DNA of 64,000 nt from Ruania suaedae. GTDB lineage: Bacteria > Actinomycetota > Actinomycetes > Actinomycetales > Beutenbergiaceae. Shown here piece by piece: positions 27,205-34,215 of this stretch (positions are counted from its first letter, which is position 1; every line of letters starts with the position of its first letter). The position numbers were made by a program, and so were the translations under genes. The stretch is from assembly GCF_021049265.1 (NCBI RefSeq), contig NZ_CP088018.1, forward strand, positions 1,426,001-1,490,000, written 5' to 3'. The notes below the pieces were generated by a model that did not search any database, was not told where the DNA came from, and saw only the letters and a program-made list of their open reading frames with translations.

Positions 27205-27879
27205 TTGTCCCTGCACCTCACCGCTGCCCCGGGCCGGGTCACCAGGCTCACCGCACGCATCCTGGCCCGCGCCCGCGCCGGCGCCGGGTCGCAGCGGACC
27301 CTCATCGGCATCATCGGCGCCCCCGGCGCCGGCAAGTCCACCCTCACCGACGCCCTGCAGGCCGACCTCGCCGGCCACGGGCTCAGCTCCGCCGTCGTGG
27401 GCATGGACGGTTTCCACCTCGCCCAGGCCGAGCTGGAGCGCCTCGGCCGGGCCGATCGCAAGGGGGCGATCGACACCTTCGACGCGGACGGGTACCTCGC
27501 CCTGCTGCGCCGGTTGCGTGATCAGCGCCCCGGCGACGACACCATCTACGCGCCGCGGTACGTGCGCGGCACGATCGAGGAGTCGATCGGGAGTGCGGTG
27601 CCCATCTCCGGTGATGTGACAGTCGTCCTGACCGAGGGCAACTACCTCCTCGCCGAGGCCCCGCCCTGGAACGAGATCGCGAGCATCGTCGACGAGACCT
27701 GGTACCTGGCCACCGATCCGGTGGGCAGGCGTGAGCGGCTCCTCGCACGCCACCTCGCCAACGGCAAGACCATGGAGCGGGCACTGGCCTTCACCGACGG
27801 ATCCGATGCGCGCAACGCCGAACTGATCGAGGCGACGGCTCCACGCGCGGACGTCCAGGTGTCCTGGCAGGACGGCTGA
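27205..27879 (+). CDS. Uridine kinase-like nucleoside/sugar kinase family protein
   Basis: 224-residue P-loop protein with Walker A GAPGAGKSTLTDALQ (about 38-46), a MDGFHLAQAELE segment typical of the uridine/pantothenate kinase fold, the Asp of DTFDADGYL, YAPRYVRGTIE and the LTEGNYLL strand. C-terminal RRERLLARHLANGKT supplies lid arginines. These features match the family often named nucleoside/nucleotide kinase or fructokinase FrcK-like; the substrate is not decided by sequence. The start is TTG 27205 with GGGAG upstream, 25 bp after the methyltransferase gene. Confidence 0.82.
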   Translation: MSLHLTAAPGRVTRLTARILARARAGAGSQRTLIGIIGAPGAGKSTLTDALQADLAGHGLSSAVVGMDGFHLAQAELERLGRADRKGAIDTFDADGYLALLRRLRDQRPGDDTIYAPRYVRGTIEESIGSAVPISGDVTVVLTEGNYLLAEAPPWNEIASIVDETWYLATDPVGRRERLLARHLANGKTMERALAFTDGSDARNAELIEATAPRADVQVSWQDG

Positions 27880-27895
27880 GGAGATCCGGGGAGTC

Positions 27896-28402
27896 TCATC
27901 GCGGGGCCTCCGCGCGATCCGGTCCGCGGCCTGCGCGGACGTCCCTCATCAGTTGTGGGGTGCGGTGCCGGGCCACCAGGGTCAGCCATCGTGACGCCGG
28001 ATAGGCCAGCCGGCGGACGAAGTAGTTCACCTGCTCGACCACCGCGAACAGCCACAGCCCGACGCCCAGGACCATCACGCCGGGCGTCGAGGCCCACCAC
28101 ATCAGTGCCCCGAGACTTCCCGCCAGCACCACCGGGTTCGCCCACCTGAACGCGGCGTAGATCCCCGCCAGGGGCGATGGCATCGCTGCGACACCCACCC
28201 AGCGCAGCGCGAGCAGCCAGTAGGCTCCCGCCTGGACCAGAATCAGCACCAGCGGGACCATGGCCAGACCGAGGGCGATCTGGTCCTGTGCCGTGAACCG
28301 GTCCCGGACCAGCAGATACGCCATCGAGAATGCCGTGGCCGCCGCCAGCTCGCCGGTACCCAGGCGCCGGTAGGTGGCGCGGAGGTGGTTCAGGGAGTGC
28401 AC
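27896..28402 (-). CDS. Conserved integral membrane protein
   Basis: 168 residues with four or five hydrophobic segments, an N-terminal cytoplasmic NHLRATYRRLG stretch, and a C-terminal EQVNYFVRRLAYPASRW segment before a basic tail. No domain of known function is recognised; similar four-helix proteins occur widely in Actinobacteria. The GTG at 28402 has TAGGCT 6 nt upstream on the minus strand, facing the promoter of the divergent gene. It is convergent with the kinase gene across 16 bp. Confidence 0.68.
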   Translation of the reverse strand: MHSLNHLRATYRRLGTGELAAATAFSMAYLLVRDRFTAQDQIALGLAMVPLVLILVQAGAYWLLALRWVGVAAMPSPLAGIYAAFRWANPVVLAGSLGALMWWASTPGVMVLGVGLWLFAVVEQVNYFVRRLAYPASRWLTLVARHRTPQLMRDVRAGRGPDRAEAPR

Positions 28403-28438
28403 CCGGGCAGCCTAGGACCGCCCGGTAGGCTCGCAGGG
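28403..28438. promoter_or_regulatory. Symmetric bidirectional leaderless promoter
   Basis: The 36-bp gap contains TAGGCT in both orientations: AGCCTA at 28409-28414 (minus-strand -10, 6 nt before GTG 28402) and TAGGCT at 28426-28431 (plus-strand -10, 7 nt before ATG 28439). The two boxes form an inverted repeat with an 11-bp spacer. Confidence 0.6.
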
Positions 28439-29437
28439 ATGAAACGCTCCCGGCCCCGCCAGCTCGTGGCGTGGCTCACGACGGCGATCCTCGCGGTCGC
28501 CGGCCTGCTCGCCGGTGGGACGGTGCCGGCGAGCGCGAGCACCGGCGGGTCCGCGCACGCGCTCGCGGTGGACGCCGTGGTGGCGGACCTGCAGTGGGAC
28601 GTGCAGGTCGAGGGGGCCGCCGGGGCGCTCTCGGGACTGCTCGACACCCTCGCCGGCCAGTCCGCCGTGGATGGCCTCGAGGTGCGCGGCGTGGAGGCGC
28701 AGACCCCTCCGGCCCCCGAGGGCGGCGATGGCGAGGCCGTCGGTCCCTACGAGATCGGCAGCCTGCTCACCTTCCGTCAGGTCAACGCCCACAGCACCCG
28801 GGTCGAGGACGGGGACCTGAGCGCACGCTCCACCGTCGAGGGTGGCACCGTGGACCTGCTCGGGACCCAGGTCCTGGACATCGGCACGATCTCGGCCGCC
28901 GTCGCCATGGCGCCCGAGGGTGAGGCGCAGATCGAGCGGCAGGTGAGGGGTCTGGAGGTGTTCGGCCGCCAGGTCGGTGCCGACCCGCAGGTCGACCTCA
29001 CCCGGGAGCTGACCAGCGCCGATGTGCTCGACGCGCTCACCGAACAGGTCCCGGGGCTGACCGCCGCCGCCGATGTGGTGGGCGCCGCCGTCAGCGGAGG
29101 CGGCTCGATCCACGTCCTCGCCAGCGGGCGGGACAGCGAGAGCGCCGACGGCGCGGATGCCGTGGGCCTGCACCTGTCGGTGAGCACCGAGGCCAGTCTG
29201 CGGCTGTGCCTGCCCGACGGCAGCGGCGGGTGCACCGGCAGTGTGACGGTGAGTGCCGCCGCCACCGTGCTGGACGCCACCTTCGCCGAGGTGCGGGTGG
29301 AGCGGCCCGATCCGGTACCCGGCGTACCCGCCTGGCAGATCGTGGCCGGCGTGGTCGGCTCGCTGGTGCTGGCCGGCCTGCTGGGGTGGGCGATCGTCGA
29401 AACCGTGCGGATCCGGCGCCGGGGGGAGCGGCCGTGA
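28439..29437 (+). CDS. Secreted, C-terminally membrane-anchored protein of unknown function
   Basis: 332 residues. It has a signal peptide (KRSRPRQ basic start, LVAWLTTAILAVAGLLAGG core, cleavage near ASA-S at about 34), a beta-rich extracellular region with choice-of-anchor character, one CysXn Cys pair (LCLPDGSGGC), a short Pro linker (DPVPGVPAW) and a transmembrane helix (about 303-322, IVAGVVGSLVLAGLLGWAIV) with an RIRRRGE basic end. No LPXTG motif is seen. I start at ATG 28439, 7 nt after TAGGCT. The stop overlaps thpR by 4 bp, but a functional link with thpR is doubtful. Confidence 0.72.
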   Translation: MKRSRPRQLVAWLTTAILAVAGLLAGGTVPASASTGGSAHALAVDAVVADLQWDVQVEGAAGALSGLLDTLAGQSAVDGLEVRGVEAQTPPAPEGGDGEAVGPYEIGSLLTFRQVNAHSTRVEDGDLSARSTVEGGTVDLLGTQVLDIGTISAAVAMAPEGEAQIERQVRGLEVFGRQVGADPQVDLTRELTSADVLDALTEQVPGLTAAADVVGAAVSGGGSIHVLASGRDSESADGADAVGLHLSVSTEASLRLCLPDGSGGCTGSVTVSAAATVLDATFAEVRVERPDPVPGVPAWQIVAGVVGSLVLAGLLGWAIVETVRIRRRGERP

Positions 29438-30042
29438 GGGTGTTCGCGGCGCTGTGGCCTCCCGAGCGCGTCCTGGACCATCTGGAGATCGCTCTCGCCG
29501 AGGTGATCGGGCCGGGCGCTCCCGCGCTGGGCCGCGTCCCTCGGGAGAACCTGCACCTGACCCTCGCCTTCTACGGCGAGATTCCCGACGGCGCAGCCCC
29601 CGACGTACGCGCCGCCCTCGCCGAGGAGGCCACCACCACAGGCCCGCTCGCGCTGAGCCTGTCCGGCTCGGGGTCGTTCACCGACCGGACGCTGTGGATC
29701 GGGCTGGCGGGGGAGGTGACCGCCCTGACCGACCTGATGGTCGCCTGTGCCCGCGCCCCGTACGCCGGCGTCGGGGACGTCCGGCGCCCGCGTCCGCATC
29801 TGACCGTGGCGCGTACCTCCCGCCGGGCCGGCGCCGGTAGCAGGGCCGGCCACTCCCGGCGCCGTCGCGACCGGGAGGCCGCCGGACCGTCGGCCGTCTC
29901 GGTCGCGGCCCGGGCGCTCGCGGTCTACCGCGGCCCGGACTGGGTGGCCGAGGAGATCGCCCTCGTCTCCTCCCGTCTGGGCGAGGGCCCCGGCGGCGGG
30001 CCCCGCTACCGGACGATCGACACCCTCCCGCTGGGGCAGTAG
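29434..30042 (+). CDS. thpR: RNA 2',3'-cyclic phosphodiesterase (2'-5' RNA ligase family)
   Basis: 2H phosphoesterase of 202 residues. The two HxTx motifs are clear: HLTL at about residue 41 and HLTV at about 122, the pair that binds and cuts 2',3'-cyclic phosphate ends. The N terminus VRVFAALWPPERV and the GSFTDRTLWIG segment are typical. A basic, low-complexity insert (about 130-155, many Arg and Gly) follows the second motif. The GTG start overlaps the preceding gene (GTGA). The physiological substrate is unknown. Confidence 0.88.
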   Translation: MRVFAALWPPERVLDHLEIALAEVIGPGAPALGRVPRENLHLTLAFYGEIPDGAAPDVRAALAEEATTTGPLALSLSGSGSFTDRTLWIGLAGEVTALTDLMVACARAPYAGVGDVRRPRPHLTVARTSRRAGAGSRAGHSRRRRDREAAGPSAVSVAARALAVYRGPDWVAEEIALVSSRLGEGPGGGPRYRTIDTLPLGQ

Positions 30043-30100
30043 CGGGTTGAGCACTGCGCGGCTCCGAGCAGACCCGCGCCGGAGGCGGCACACTGAGCGG

Positions 30101-31162
30101 GTGGACCTGCCGATCGATCTGCCCCTGACCCCGATGCTCGCCAAGGCCGCGAAGGCCGTGCCCGCCGCCGATGCGGTCGAGGGGGGTTACACCTACGAAC
30201 CCAAGTGGGACGGGTTCCGTGGCATCCTGCTGCGCGACGGCGACGAGATAGAGATCGCCTCCCGCGGCTCCAAGCCGCTGACGCGGTACTTCCCGGAGAT
30301 GGTCGAGGCGGTGCGCGCCCACCTGCCCGCCCGGTGCGCGATCGACGGCGAGATCGTGGTCCGCTCCGGTCAGCCCGGGTCCCAGCGGCTGGACTGGGAG
30401 GCGCTCTCGCAACGCATCCACCCGGCCGAGTCCCGGGTGCGGCGGCTCGCGGCCGAGACCCCGGCCGAGTTCGTCGCCTTCGACCTGCTGGCCCTCGACG
30501 ACGAGAACCTCACGACCGCCCCGTTCACCGAGCGCCGCGCCCGGCTGGAGCAGGTGCTCGGTGCGCTCGCCGAGGACGCCCCGATCCACCTCACCCGCGT
30601 CACCGGCGATGCGGCCGTCGCCCAGGACTGGTTCGAGCGATTCGAGGGTGCCGGCCTGGACGGGGTGGTCGCCAAGGCGAACCGGTCGCGCTACGAACCC
30701 GGCAAGCGCACGATGATCAAGGTCAAGCACGCCCGCACGGCCGAGGCGGTGGTGGTCGGCTACCGGGTGCACAAGTCCGGCCAGGGGGTGGGCTCACTCC
30801 TGCTCGGGCTCCACACCGACGAGGGCCAACTCATCAACGTCGGCGGGATCGCCGCCTTCACCAACGCCCGGCGCCTGGAGTTGGTGGACGAGCTCGAACC
30901 GCTCGTGGAGCGCGACGACGATGGCGACGCCGTACGCGGGGAGACCGACCGATCCCGGTTCAGCTCCAGCAAGGACGTCAGCTTCGTGCGGCTGCGCCCG
31001 GAGCGGGTGGTCGAGGTGAGGTTCGATCAGCTCGAGGGGCACCGGTTCCGCCACGCCGTGACGTTCCTGCGCTGGCGCCCGGACCGGGATCCGACCTCGT
31101 GCACCCTCGACCAGGTCGATCGTGCCGTGGCCTACGACCTGGGCGAGGTGCTGGCGCGGTGA
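30101..31162 (+). CDS. Stand-alone ATP-dependent DNA ligase (LigC/LigD ligase-domain type)
   Basis: 353-residue ligase. Motif I KWDGFRG has the adenylated Lys near 35; motif III lies in VAFDLLALDD, motif IV in GLDGVVAKANRSRYEPGKRT and motif V in MIKVKHARTAEAVVVGY, followed by an OB domain (VGSLLLGLHTDEGQL) and motif VI-like FLRWRPDRDP. This is the ligase part of bacterial end-joining LigD or a LigC paralogue. A LigD-type polymerase gene lies 750 bp away on the opposite strand. The GTG at 30101 has a weak CACACT box 6 nt upstream and no Shine-Dalgarno. Confidence 0.9.
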   Translation: MDLPIDLPLTPMLAKAAKAVPAADAVEGGYTYEPKWDGFRGILLRDGDEIEIASRGSKPLTRYFPEMVEAVRAHLPARCAIDGEIVVRSGQPGSQRLDWEALSQRIHPAESRVRRLAAETPAEFVAFDLLALDDENLTTAPFTERRARLEQVLGALAEDAPIHLTRVTGDAAVAQDWFERFEGAGLDGVVAKANRSRYEPGKRTMIKVKHARTAEAVVVGYRVHKSGQGVGSLLLGLHTDEGQLINVGGIAAFTNARRLELVDELEPLVERDDDGDAVRGETDRSRFSSSKDVSFVRLRPERVVEVRFDQLEGHRFRHAVTFLRWRPDRDPTSCTLDQVDRAVAYDLGEVLAR

Positions 31163-31183
31163 CCACACCACCGATCTGCCCGA

Positions 31184-31214
31184 GGTAGATGGACGCTGCT
31201 ACCAAGGGTAGAAT
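31184..31214 (+). promoter_or_regulatory. vapBC promoter and candidate VapB operator
   Basis: GGTAG (31184-31188), CTACC (31199-31203) and GGTAG (31207-31211) form overlapping inverted repeats. The last one runs into TAGAAT (31209-31214), a -10 box 6 nt before the vapB ATG. The layout suits autorepression by the antitoxin-toxin complex. Confidence 0.5.
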
Positions 31215-31220
31215 GGGTCC

Positions 31221-31487
31221 ATGGGTCTGAACATCAAGAACGAGGACACGTCCGCCCTGGTGCGGCAGCTCGCGGAGATGCTGGGGACCAGCCAGGTGGG
31301 GGCCGTCGAGGACGCCGTCCGCCACCGGCTGGCGGAGGTGCGCGCCACCGGCGACTACCAGCGGGTGAGGTCGCAGGCCATCCTCGAGCTCGGCGCGGAG
31401 TTCCGTCGACGCCTGACGCCGGCTCAGATCGACGCGCTCCGGCACGCCGAGGACGACCTCTACGACGATGCCGGGCTACCTCGATGA
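31221..31487 (+). CDS. vapB: VapB-type antitoxin
   Basis: 88-residue antitoxin. The N terminus MGLNIKNEDTSALVRQLAEM matches the Rv0623/VapB-like transcription-factor family (INIKNPE-like start), which dimerises to bind DNA; the acidic C-terminal stretch (HAEDDLYDDAGLP) would block the toxin's active site. It overlaps vapC by 4 bp (ATGA), the usual antitoxin-first layout. TAGAAT lies 6 nt before the ATG, so the message is probably leaderless. Confidence 0.9.
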   Translation: MGLNIKNEDTSALVRQLAEMLGTSQVGAVEDAVRHRLAEVRATGDYQRVRSQAILELGAEFRRRLTPAQIDALRHAEDDLYDDAGLPR

Positions 31488-31882
31488 TCGTCGATACCTC
31501 AGCTCTCGTCGCGGTGCTGCTGGGTGAGGGTGATGCTGAGGCCATCGCCGACGCGCTCGCGCGCGGACCTGTCCGCATCTCTGCTGCCACCCTCGTTGAG
31601 GCGCGTGTCGTCCTCCTGGCCACGGTGGGCCCAGAGGGGCGTCGCCGGCTCGATGCTCTCCTGCAGGAAGCCGAGGTCGAGGTCGTCCCGACCGATGCCG
31701 CGCAGGCGGACATCGCGGCCGATGCCTACCGGGACTACGGCAAGGGGACAGGACACCCTGCCGCGCTGAACCTGGGCGACTGCTTCAGCTACGCGCTGGC
31801 CACCGCACGCAGGGAACCCTTGCTGTACAAGGGCGAGAACTTCTCCCACACGGATGTGCGTCCGGCGCTGCCGGGCGCTTAG
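31484..31882 (+). CDS. vapC: VapC family PIN-domain ribonuclease toxin
   Basis: 132-residue PIN-domain nuclease. The acidic active-site residues are in place: Asp4 (MIVDTSAL), Glu39 (TLVEARVV), Asp99 (NLGDCFSYALA) and Asp124 (HTDVRPA). The segment GTGHPAALNLGDCFSYALA is typical of the VapC subgroup paired with Rv0623-like antitoxins. Known members cut tRNA or rRNA; the target here is unknown. The pair lies between the ligase and polymerase genes, and a long inverted repeat separates vapC from the convergent polymerase gene. Confidence 0.92.
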   Translation: MIVDTSALVAVLLGEGDAEAIADALARGPVRISAATLVEARVVLLATVGPEGRRRLDALLQEAEVEVVPTDAAQADIAADAYRDYGKGTGHPAALNLGDCFSYALATARREPLLYKGENFSHTDVRPALPGA

Positions 31883-31931
31883 GAACCGGGTGAGGCAGGG
31901 GCACCCTCCGGCTACTCCTCGACCCGGTTCC
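31882..31931. terminator. Bidirectional terminator between vapC and the LigD-type polymerase
   Basis: GGAACCGGGT (31882-31891) and ACCCGGTTCC (31922-31931) are perfectly complementary across 30 nt. The left arm starts at the last base of the vapC stop and the right arm lies inside the end of the polymerase gene. Confidence 0.5.
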
Positions 31932-32958
31932 CCTGCGCATCCCAGTGCCCGGCGACCTTCTTGCTCGGCTGCACCCGCGGCGGCTCGCCCGGCATCTTCG
32001 GGTACTCCGGCGGGAACGGCATCTCGCCCAGTCCGTCGGCCACGTCCTGCTCCCACATCCGCAGCGCCTGGCTGAGATCCCCGACGGCGTCGTCCAGCCC
32101 CGCCCACGCGTCGCCCTGGCTCGCCAGCAGGCCGGGCACCGTGAGGACAGTGAAGTCCGCGCTGGAGATCTCCTCCAGCTCCTCCCACCGCACCGGCATC
32201 GAGACCGGCGCCCCCGCCAGCGGGCGGGGGGAATAGGCCGAGGCGATGGTGCGGTCCCGGTTCGCCTGGTTGAAGTCGACGAAGATCTTGTCCCCCCGCT
32301 CCTCCTTCCACCAGGCGGTGGTCACCAGCTCGGGTAGCCGGCGCTCGAGCTCCCGGGCGATCGCGATCACGCCGTGACGCACGTCGAGGAACTCGTGCTC
32401 GGGGGCGATGCGGGCATAGACGTGCAGGCCACGGCTGCCGGAGGTCTTCACCCACGGGGTGAGGCCGAGCTCGCGGAGCAGGTCGCCCAGCCCCTGCGCG
32501 GCGGTGACGATGTCGGCCCAACCTCGGCCCGGCTGCGGGTCGAGGTCGATCCGCAGTTCGTCGGGGTTGTCGGTGTTCGCCGTGCGCACCGGCCACGGGT
32601 GAAAGGTGATCGTGTTCATCTGCACCGCCCATACGGCGGTGGCGATCTCGTCGACCACCAGCTGCGGGTGCTTCCTGCCCGAGGGGTAGGTGCACATCAC
32701 CGTGCGGGTGTACTCCGGCACACCCCGCGGCGGGTTCTTGGAGAAGAACTCCTCCCCGCCCACCCCCTGCGGGAAGCGCTGCAGCGTGACCGGGCGGTCG
32801 CCGAGCGCTCGCAGCAGCGGGTCGCCCACCGCAGCCACGTAGCAGGCCAGATCCCATTTGCTGATCCCCGGCCAGATCTCCCGATCGGGGGAGGAGATCC
32901 GCACCTCCCGTTCGCCGTCGGGGGAGGGGACGGTGAGCATCTGCGCACTGCTGGCCAT
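31912..32958 (-). CDS. LigD-type DNA end-joining polymerase domain protein
   Basis: 348-residue archaeo-eukaryotic-primase-type polymerase (the PolDom of LigD). It shows ISKWDLACYVAAVG at the start, RFPQGVGGEEFFSKNPP, RIDLDPQPGRGW with the paired catalytic Asp residues, VKTSGSRGLHVYARI and FVDFNQANRDRTIASAYSPR. The ligase and nuclease domains of full LigD are absent: the ligase is a separate gene and no nuclease or ku is in the window. TAGGGT lies 6 nt before the ATG, so it is probably leaderless. Confidence 0.9.
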   Translation of the reverse strand: MASSAQMLTVPSPDGEREVRISSPDREIWPGISKWDLACYVAAVGDPLLRALGDRPVTLQRFPQGVGGEEFFSKNPPRGVPEYTRTVMCTYPSGRKHPQLVVDEIATAVWAVQMNTITFHPWPVRTANTDNPDELRIDLDPQPGRGWADIVTAAQGLGDLLRELGLTPWVKTSGSRGLHVYARIAPEHEFLDVRHGVIAIARELERRLPELVTTAWWKEERGDKIFVDFNQANRDRTIASAYSPRPLAGAPVSMPVRWEELEEISSADFTVLTVPGLLASQGDAWAGLDDAVGDLSQALRMWEQDVADGLGEMPFPPEYPKMPGEPPRVQPSKKVAGHWDAQGNRVEE

Positions 32959-33005
32959 CCTGCGACCCTAGCCAGCACCGGCTCCGGCGGGTAGAGGCCA
33001 CGCAC

Positions 33006-33040
33006 GACGGCGGCCGCTCAGCAGGTGAACGGCCGCCGTC
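33006..33040 (-). terminator. Hairpin terminator downstream of the 33.1-34.1 kb aminotransferase
   Basis: GACGGCGGCCG (33006-33016) and CGGCCGCCGTC (33030-33040) form a perfect 11-bp stem with a 13-nt loop, 12 bp after the aminotransferase stop on the minus strand. It has no T-tract. Confidence 0.65.
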
Positions 33041-33052
33041 GGGTGGGGGTGC

Positions 33053-34141
33053 TCAGAGCGAGCGGTAGGCCTCGCCGAGGCGCCTGGCACCCTCGTCGAT
33101 CTCCTCCGGGGTGACCCCGGAGTAGGCGAGGCGGATGGCGTTCTTGGAGTCATCGAGCAGGAAGTCGCTGCCCTTGACGATCTGCACCCCGCGCGCGGCG
33201 GCCGCGTCGAAGAGGGCATCGCCGTCCACGCCCTCGGGCAGGTCCACCCAGAGGAAGTAGCCGCCCTCCGGCTCGACGAACCGGGCGTCCGGGACGTGCT
33301 CGCGCAGGCCGTCGCACAGGCGCTGGGCGCGCTCGGCCAGCGCCGTCTTCACGGTCTCGATCGAGGTGTCGAAGGACCCACCGCGCACGAACTCGTTCAC
33401 GATGGACTGGGCCACCATGTTCGGCGAGATGTAGGTGCCGGTGGCGAGCTTGGCGATCTTGGCGATGATGTCCGCCTCGCCCACCAGGTAGCCCACCCGG
33501 ATGCCCGGGCACACGGTCTTGGAGAACGAGGACGCGTAGACGACCTCACCGCCGGTGGCCAGCGAGAGCATCGTCGGCTGCGGCTCACCGGAGAAGCGCA
33601 GCTCCACGTAGGGGTCGTCCTCGAAGATCGTGAAGTTCTGCTCTCGTGCCAGCTCCACCAGCGCGCGGCGCTTGTCGCCGCTGAGGGAGTAGCCGGCCGG
33701 GTTCTGGAAGTTGGGGATCAGGTGCGCCAGCGCGACCGGGTTGGCTCGCACCAGTTCGGTGAGGGCGGCGACGTCGACCCCGTCCTCCTCGAGCGGGACG
33801 GCGCGAAGGTCGGCCCCACGGCCCTTGAGGGAGAGCAGGGTGCGGTCGTAGGAGGGACGCTCCACCACCACGGTGTCCCCGGCCGAGACGAGGGTCTCGA
33901 ACAGGAAGGCGTCGGCCTGCATGGACCCGTTGGTGACGAGCACCTGGTCCTCGGCGACGCCGTGCCGGTCGGCGATCCAGGCGCGCAGCGGCTTGTAGCC
34001 CACCGACGTGCCGTAGGCGAACGAGCCGGCCGGGTCGTTCGTGAACGCGCGGTCGGCGGCGGCGCGCAGGCCCTCGACATCGATGATGTCGAGCGAGGGG
34101 GCGCCTCGGGCAAAGGAAATCGGAGCGGGTTCGGTTGCCAT
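33053..34141 (-). CDS. PLP-dependent aminotransferase, MocR/2-aminoadipate aminotransferase-like
   Basis: 362-residue class I/II aminotransferase without a DNA-binding domain. It shows ISFARGAPSLDII, YGTSVGYKPLRAWIADRHGV, VTNGSMQADAF, the IPNFQNPAGYSLSGDKR segment with the PLP Asn, FEDDPYVELRFSG, and YASSFSKTVCPGIRVGYLVG with the PLP Lys. This pattern is typical of 2-aminoadipate/LysN-type and valine-pyruvate-like enzymes; the substrate is not clear. TACGCT lies 6 nt before the ATG on the minus strand, suggesting a leaderless message. It is divergent from the DUF5107 gene. Confidence 0.86.
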   Translation of the reverse strand: MATEPAPISFARGAPSLDIIDVEGLRAAADRAFTNDPAGSFAYGTSVGYKPLRAWIADRHGVAEDQVLVTNGSMQADAFLFETLVSAGDTVVVERPSYDRTLLSLKGRGADLRAVPLEEDGVDVAALTELVRANPVALAHLIPNFQNPAGYSLSGDKRRALVELAREQNFTIFEDDPYVELRFSGEPQPTMLSLATGGEVVYASSFSKTVCPGIRVGYLVGEADIIAKIAKLATGTYISPNMVAQSIVNEFVRGGSFDTSIETVKTALAERAQRLCDGLREHVPDARFVEPEGGYFLWVDLPEGVDGDALFDAAAARGVQIVKGSDFLLDDSKNAIRLAYSGVTPEEIDEGARRLGEAYRSL

Positions 34142-34215
34142 GCGCTCAGCGTAGTTCGGGAAGCCAGGTCGGTGCGCGACCGTCTCGTCACTCGAGTGCC
34201 AGATAGCCTCCAGGT

